From positions 1 through 64,000 of the forward strand of contig DWZP01000029.1 in assembly GCA_019117495.1 (NCBI GenBank): a stretch of 64,000 bases of DNA. Direction: 5' to 3'. The DNA is from Fusicatenibacter_A intestinipullorum. Its GTDB lineage: Bacteria; Bacillota; Negativicutes; Acidaminococcales; Acidaminococcaceae. Each line of letters opens with the position of its first letter. Positions within the stretch are counted from its first letter, which is position 1. Below the pieces are notes generated by a model that was not told the origin of the DNA, ran no database searches, and saw only the letters and a program-made list of their open reading frames with translations. The position numbers and the translations under genes are program-made. Positions 60,995 through 64,000 of this stretch are shown piece after piece.

Positions 60995-61660
60995 TTATAA
61001 TTTGGTTTTGTTAAGTTTTTTGCTGAGCGTGTCGCCGATAAACTGAATGAGCTGTACCATCAGAATCAAGATAACAACGGTAACAATCATTACGTCGGGC
61101 TGGAAACGCTGGTAGCCGTAGCGGATGGCAAGGTCGCCGAGGCCGCCGCCGCCGAGCACGCCCGCCATGGCGGAGTAACCGATAAGGGCTATAACAGCAA
61201 GGGTAATGCCGAGCACAATGGAGTGCAGCGCTTCGGGAAGCAGAACCTTGTAAATAATCTGCATCGGGCTTGCACCCATGCTTTGCGCGGCTTCGATAAC
61301 GCCGTGGTCAATTTCAAGCAGCGAAGATTCGATAACGCGCGCAATAAACGGCGCTGCGGAAATGGTAAGCGGCACAATGGCGGCCGTAGTGCCGATGGAA
61401 GAACCAACCAGCATACGGGTAAGCGGAATAATGGCTACCATTAAAATAATAAACGGGGTGGAACGGGTGGCGTTAACAATAACGCCCAGCACGGAGTTAA
61501 TAACGGCATTTGGCAGAATATGCCCATTGCGCGTTACCGTAAGGATGATGCCCAGCGGTATGCCGATAAGGCTTGCCAGCACGGTGGAGGCAACAACCAT
61601 GTAGCCGGTTTCCCAAAAGGATTTTATTAAAAGTTCAATCATTTCATTTGACATAACCAA
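60995..61660 (-). CDS. metI: Methionine ABC permease MetI
   Basis: 221 residues, five hydrophobic helices, EAA-type loop IEAAQSMGASPMQIIYKVLLPEA. Overlaps metN by 17 bases. Membrane channel for methionine uptake. Confidence 0.95.
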   Translation of the reverse strand: MVMSNEMIELLIKSFWETGYMVVASTVLASLIGIPLGIILTVTRNGHILPNAVINSVLGVIVNATRSTPFIILMVAIIPLTRMLVGSSIGTTAAIVPLTISAAPFIARVIESSLLEIDHGVIEAAQSMGASPMQIIYKVLLPEALHSIVLGITLAVIALIGYSAMAGVLGGGGLGDLAIRYGYQRFQPDVMIVTVVILILMVQLIQFIGDTLSKKLNKTKL

Positions 61661-62681
61661 TTACCTCCACTTGCAGATTTTGGCTGTTTAAATAATCCAG
61701 CGAGTCCTCGAGGGCTTTCTGCGGGCCTTCAATAACAATCAGCAGGTTGCCGTAAATGCGGTCTTTAAGCTGGTCGGTGTTGCCGGAAATAATGTTGGCA
61801 TCTACGCCGAAGCGTTTAATCATGCCGGAAACAATGGGCTTGTCGGCGTTGCCGCTGAAGAAGGACAAGCGTACGGCGAGGCTTGCGCCTTCAAAATATT
61901 CCCTGCTGACGGGCGTGCTTTTAAGTGATTCCGGAAGTGTATTTTTATCGACGCTCTTAACAAATTCCTTTGTAGTCTGGTTCTGCGGGCTGGTAAATAC
62001 ATCCACCATATTGCCTTCTTCTATAATGCTGCCGTTTTCAATAACGGCTACGCGGTCGCAGATTTCCTTTACAACTTCCATTTGGTGCGTGATCATTACT
62101 ATGGTAAGGTTTAAACGCTGGTTAATGTCGCGCAGCAGGTTTAAAATTGATTTGGTGGTCTGCGGGTCAAGCGCGCTTGTTGCTTCGTCGCACAGAAGAA
62201 CTTTCGGGTTGCTGGCAAGTGCGCGGGCAATGCCTACGCGCTGTTTCTGCCCGCCGGAAAGCTGGCTGGGGTAGTGGTCGGCGCGGTCCTGCAGCTGTAC
62301 AAGCTCCAGCAGCGGTTCCACGCGCTTTTTAATTTCATCTTTGCCAAGCCCCTGAATTTCCAGCGGAAAGGCAATGTTGTCAAAAACGGTGCGGCTGGCA
62401 AGCAGGTTAAAATGCTGAAAAATCATGCCGATGTTCTGGCGTGCTTTGCGCAGCTGCGTTTCCGTCATGGCGGTAAGTTCTTCGCCGTCTACAAAAACCT
62501 GCCCGGCGGTCGGCACTTCCAGCATGTTAATGCAGCGGATAAGCGTAGATTTGCCTGCGCCTGAAAGGCCGATAATGCCAAAAATTTCGCCCTGATTAAT
62601 GGTAAGGCTGGTACGTTTTAAGGCGTGAATGTCACCCGAGGAGGTGTGGTAAGTTTTTTCTACATTTACTAATTCAATCAT
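61644..62681 (-). CDS. metN: Methionine ABC ATPase MetN
   Basis: 345 residues from the ATG ending at 62681 (AGAGGAAC site); the longer frame upstream enters the riboswitch terminator. Walker A GLSGAGKSTLIRC, signature LSGGQKQRVGIARAL, Walker B LLCDEATSALD, and a C-terminal NIL domain (about 265-345) that binds methionine and inhibits transport when it is plentiful. First gene of metNIQ under the SAM riboswitch. Confidence 0.96.
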   Translation of the reverse strand: MIELVNVEKTYHTSSGDIHALKRTSLTINQGEIFGIIGLSGAGKSTLIRCINMLEVPTAGQVFVDGEELTAMTETQLRKARQNIGMIFQHFNLLASRTVFDNIAFPLEIQGLGKDEIKKRVEPLLELVQLQDRADHYPSQLSGGQKQRVGIARALASNPKVLLCDEATSALDPQTTKSILNLLRDINQRLNLTIVMITHQMEVVKEICDRVAVIENGSIIEEGNMVDVFTSPQNQTTKEFVKSVDKNTLPESLKSTPVSREYFEGASLAVRLSFFSGNADKPIVSGMIKRFGVDANIISGNTDQLKDRIYGNLLIVIEGPQKALEDSLDYLNSQNLQVEVIGYVK

Positions 62682-62711
62682 GCGGTGTTCCTCTTTCTTT
62701 TCTAAGGTACT

Positions 62712-62862
62712 AAAAAACCCTTCACGAACAGGTGAAGGGTACAAGTTTTAAGACCTCTTTCATCTGCCGGAATGTTCCGTTGGATTTGGCACCGTTTCAC
62801 TAAGGATGGTTGCCGTAGCGTCATCGGGCCAGTCCCTCGGCTACTCTTGATGAATGTTTGTA
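62712..62862 (-). promoter_or_regulatory. SAM-I riboswitch with terminator
   Basis: On the minus strand: TCATCAAGAGTAGCCGAGGG, ACTGGCCCGATGACGC, ACGGCAACC, AGTGAAACGGTGCCAAATCC and GATGAAAGAGG are the ordered S-box elements, followed by an intrinsic terminator acccttcac/gtgaagggt with U-run (62712-62740). SAM binding should stop transcription of metNIQ. Confidence 0.95.
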
Positions 62863-62878
62863 TGAAGTTGATGTACCA

Positions 62879-62907
62879 ATCATACACGTTATTTACAAAT
62901 CTGTCAA
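62879..62907 (-). promoter_or_regulatory. metNIQ promoter
   Basis: Minus-strand TTGACA (62902-62907), 17 bases, TATGAT (62879-62884), starting transcription just before the S-box. Confidence 0.8.
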
Positions 62908-63028
62908 TAAAATTTTTCTTAAAATCCGTTAAAATTACTTGACTTTTTATAAAATAAAGTATTAAAGTAAGAAAGGATAGAAAATATCCAATTTAAAATT
63001 TTACGGGTGTTAACCAAGGAGGACAGCC

Positions 63029-63334
63029 ATGCCTGCAAAAACCAGGGATAAATTAACCGCGCAGCTGTTTAGGGCTGTTTTAAGTTTAAAAGATGAACAG
63101 CAATGCTCAAACTTTTTTGAAGATATTTGTACCATTACCGAATTAAAAGCAATGGCGCAGCGTCTGGAGGTTGCCAGAATGCTTGATGCCGGCTGCATTT
63201 ATGAAGAAATCGTAGAAAAAACAGGCGCCAGCACGGCAACCATTTCGCGCGTAAAGCGCTGCCTGGTATACGGAGCGGACGGGTATAACTCCGTAATGCC
63301 CGTTTTAAGAGAAGGCGGAAAAGATGAAAATTGA
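63029..63334 (+). CDS. YerC/YecD-type TrpR-related regulator
   Basis: 101 residues of the TrpR/YerC fold: ELKAMAQRLEVARMLDAG, then the helix-turn-helix YEEIVEKTGASTATISRVKRCL. YerC relatives are thought to repress histidine genes in some Firmicutes (HisR). AAGGAGG before ATG. It overlaps the next gene, a HisIE-like protein, by 11 bases, which supports a histidine link. Confidence 0.85.
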   Translation: MPAKTRDKLTAQLFRAVLSLKDEQQCSNFFEDICTITELKAMAQRLEVARMLDAGCIYEEIVEKTGASTATISRVKRCLVYGADGYNSVMPVLREGGKDEN

Positions 63335-63947
63335 TTTTGCAGCTTTAAAATTTAATGTTCACGGCTATATTAACGCCATAGTGCAGGATGCCGGTACTGA
63401 CGAGGTGCTGGCGCTTGCCAAAATGAATGGCGAAGCGCTGGCGCGCACGGCGGAAAACGGCAGCCTGTGGCTGTATGACCCGGAAACAAAAAAGGCCTAT
63501 AACGCAGCGGAAGACGGCGCGGCTTTTTCGGTTACGGAAATTACTGCCGGTAAAAACGGTACGGTGCTTCTGGTAAAAGCGCTGCCGGGGCGCAGCGGGC
63601 TGGGCATATTTACGCAGCCGGTATGGCAAAGCGGCAGCCTGCCCGTGCCTGAGCCTGACGGCATTCACGGCGTACTTGCCGAAATTTACCGCTTAATCTG
63701 CTATAAACGCCGGTCCGGCGGCGATAATTCCGCTGCAAGGCATTTAGTTATGTCCGGTCAGGATAAAATTTTAAAACAGCTTGGCGCAGATACTTCAAGC
63801 ACCATTATTGCTTCTAAAAATGACAGCAGGACGGAAGTGCTGGATGAAATGAGCGGCCTGTGGTATGATTGCCTTGTGCTTTTGGCCTACCATAACATTA
63901 ACCCGGCGGAACTTTTGGCTACGCTGGGTGATAAACGCGCCAAATAA
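63324..63947 (+). CDS. HisIE-like protein lacking both catalytic sites
   Basis: 207 residues. N-terminal half (FAALKFNVHGYINAIVQDAG, EVLALAKMNGEALART) follows PR-AMP cyclohydrolase HisI, and the C-terminal half (ILKQLGADTSS, DEMSGLWYDCLVLLAYHNI, NPAELLATL) follows PR-ATP pyrophosphatase HisE. The HisI metal aspartates (DCDGD) are replaced by AGKNG (75-79) and the ACHTG..SC cysteines are absent. The HisE KKIGEEAxE is KQLGADTSS (151-159). Probably a ligand-sensing or regulatory pseudoenzyme working with the YerC-like protein; inference. No stop codon problem, so it is not a decaying gene. Confidence 0.65.
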   Translation: MKIDFAALKFNVHGYINAIVQDAGTDEVLALAKMNGEALARTAENGSLWLYDPETKKAYNAAEDGAAFSVTEITAGKNGTVLLVKALPGRSGLGIFTQPVWQSGSLPVPEPDGIHGVLAEIYRLICYKRRSGGDNSAARHLVMSGQDKILKQLGADTSSTIIASKNDSRTEVLDEMSGLWYDCLVLLAYHNINPAELLATLGDKRAK

Positions 63948-64000
63948 ACAAAATTTCAGCGGTAATTTAAGGTTTTTTATGATATAATAATTATTACACT

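Noticed and set aside
1..64000. CRISPR arrays, tRNA or rRNA genes, prophage structural genes
   Set aside because: I looked for regularly spaced repeats, cloverleaf-like GTTCGA segments with CCA ends and phage gene series and found none that I can support.

Overview
The window looks like chromosome of a diderm Firmicute of the class Negativicutes, perhaps near Phascolarctobacterium or Acidaminococcus. The reasons are an SLH-domain outer-membrane porin (42.7 kb), Firmicutes-style regulation (a T-box before serC, a SAM-I riboswitch before metNIQ, strong AGGAGG ribosome sites, TTG/GTG starts), anaerobic metabolism (pyruvate:ferredoxin oxidoreductase, formate-THF ligase, a ferredoxin-type aldo/keto reductase) and moderate GC. 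The genus is inference from gene content only.

Layout. 0-9.4 kb: trpS with a YbaK editing gene; serC-serA-phosphatase serine operon behind a T-box; bactofilin plus M23 peptidase; iron alcohol dehydrogenase. 9.5-18.7 kb: thiC, a compact par-type toxin/antitoxin locus, a GNAT/PH-domain pair, an MFS transporter, gamma-carbonic anhydrase and nifJ. 18.7-27.5 kb: an AT-richer island with a decayed serine recombinase, TnpW-like protein, AraC regulator, C45-family hydrolase and Tn916-like small genes, followed by a five-gene operon of four related winged-helix proteins and a PD-(D/E)XK nuclease. 27.5-34.4 kb: acpS, nnr, cell-wall amidase, GerMN lipoprotein and the tsaE-tsaB-rimI-tsaD block. 34.5-44 kb: a PdtaS/PdtaR-type two-component pair, a LysR regulator, a NikABCDE-type importer and a porin in the same run. 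44-53.4 kb: CNNM/CBS protein, nitroreductase, trmB, ftsW, a PASTA PBP, fhs, folD, vanZ-like. 53.4-64 kb: a folded inverted-repeat element, threonine aldolase, dedA, map, DUF805, a TtcA-like protein, aldo/keto reductase, class D beta-lactamase, metQIN with a SAM riboswitch, and a TrpR/YerC-like protein next to a catalytically empty HisIE-like protein.

The most unusual items are: (1) the four-winged-helix plus nuclease operon at 24.7-26.9 kb, bounded by two similar hairpins, which I do not recognise as a known defence system; (2) a 29-codon membrane toxin at 11.03-11.12 kb with a convergent antisense RNA that carries a near copy of the toxin start region and shares its terminator, plus a decayed second copy at 1.76-1.94 kb; (3) the HisIE-like pseudoenzyme; (4) a T-box leader with a second expression platform but only one visible stem I; (5) a porin placed directly after the nickel-type importer genes. 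All functional calls are from reading the sequence; no searches were run.
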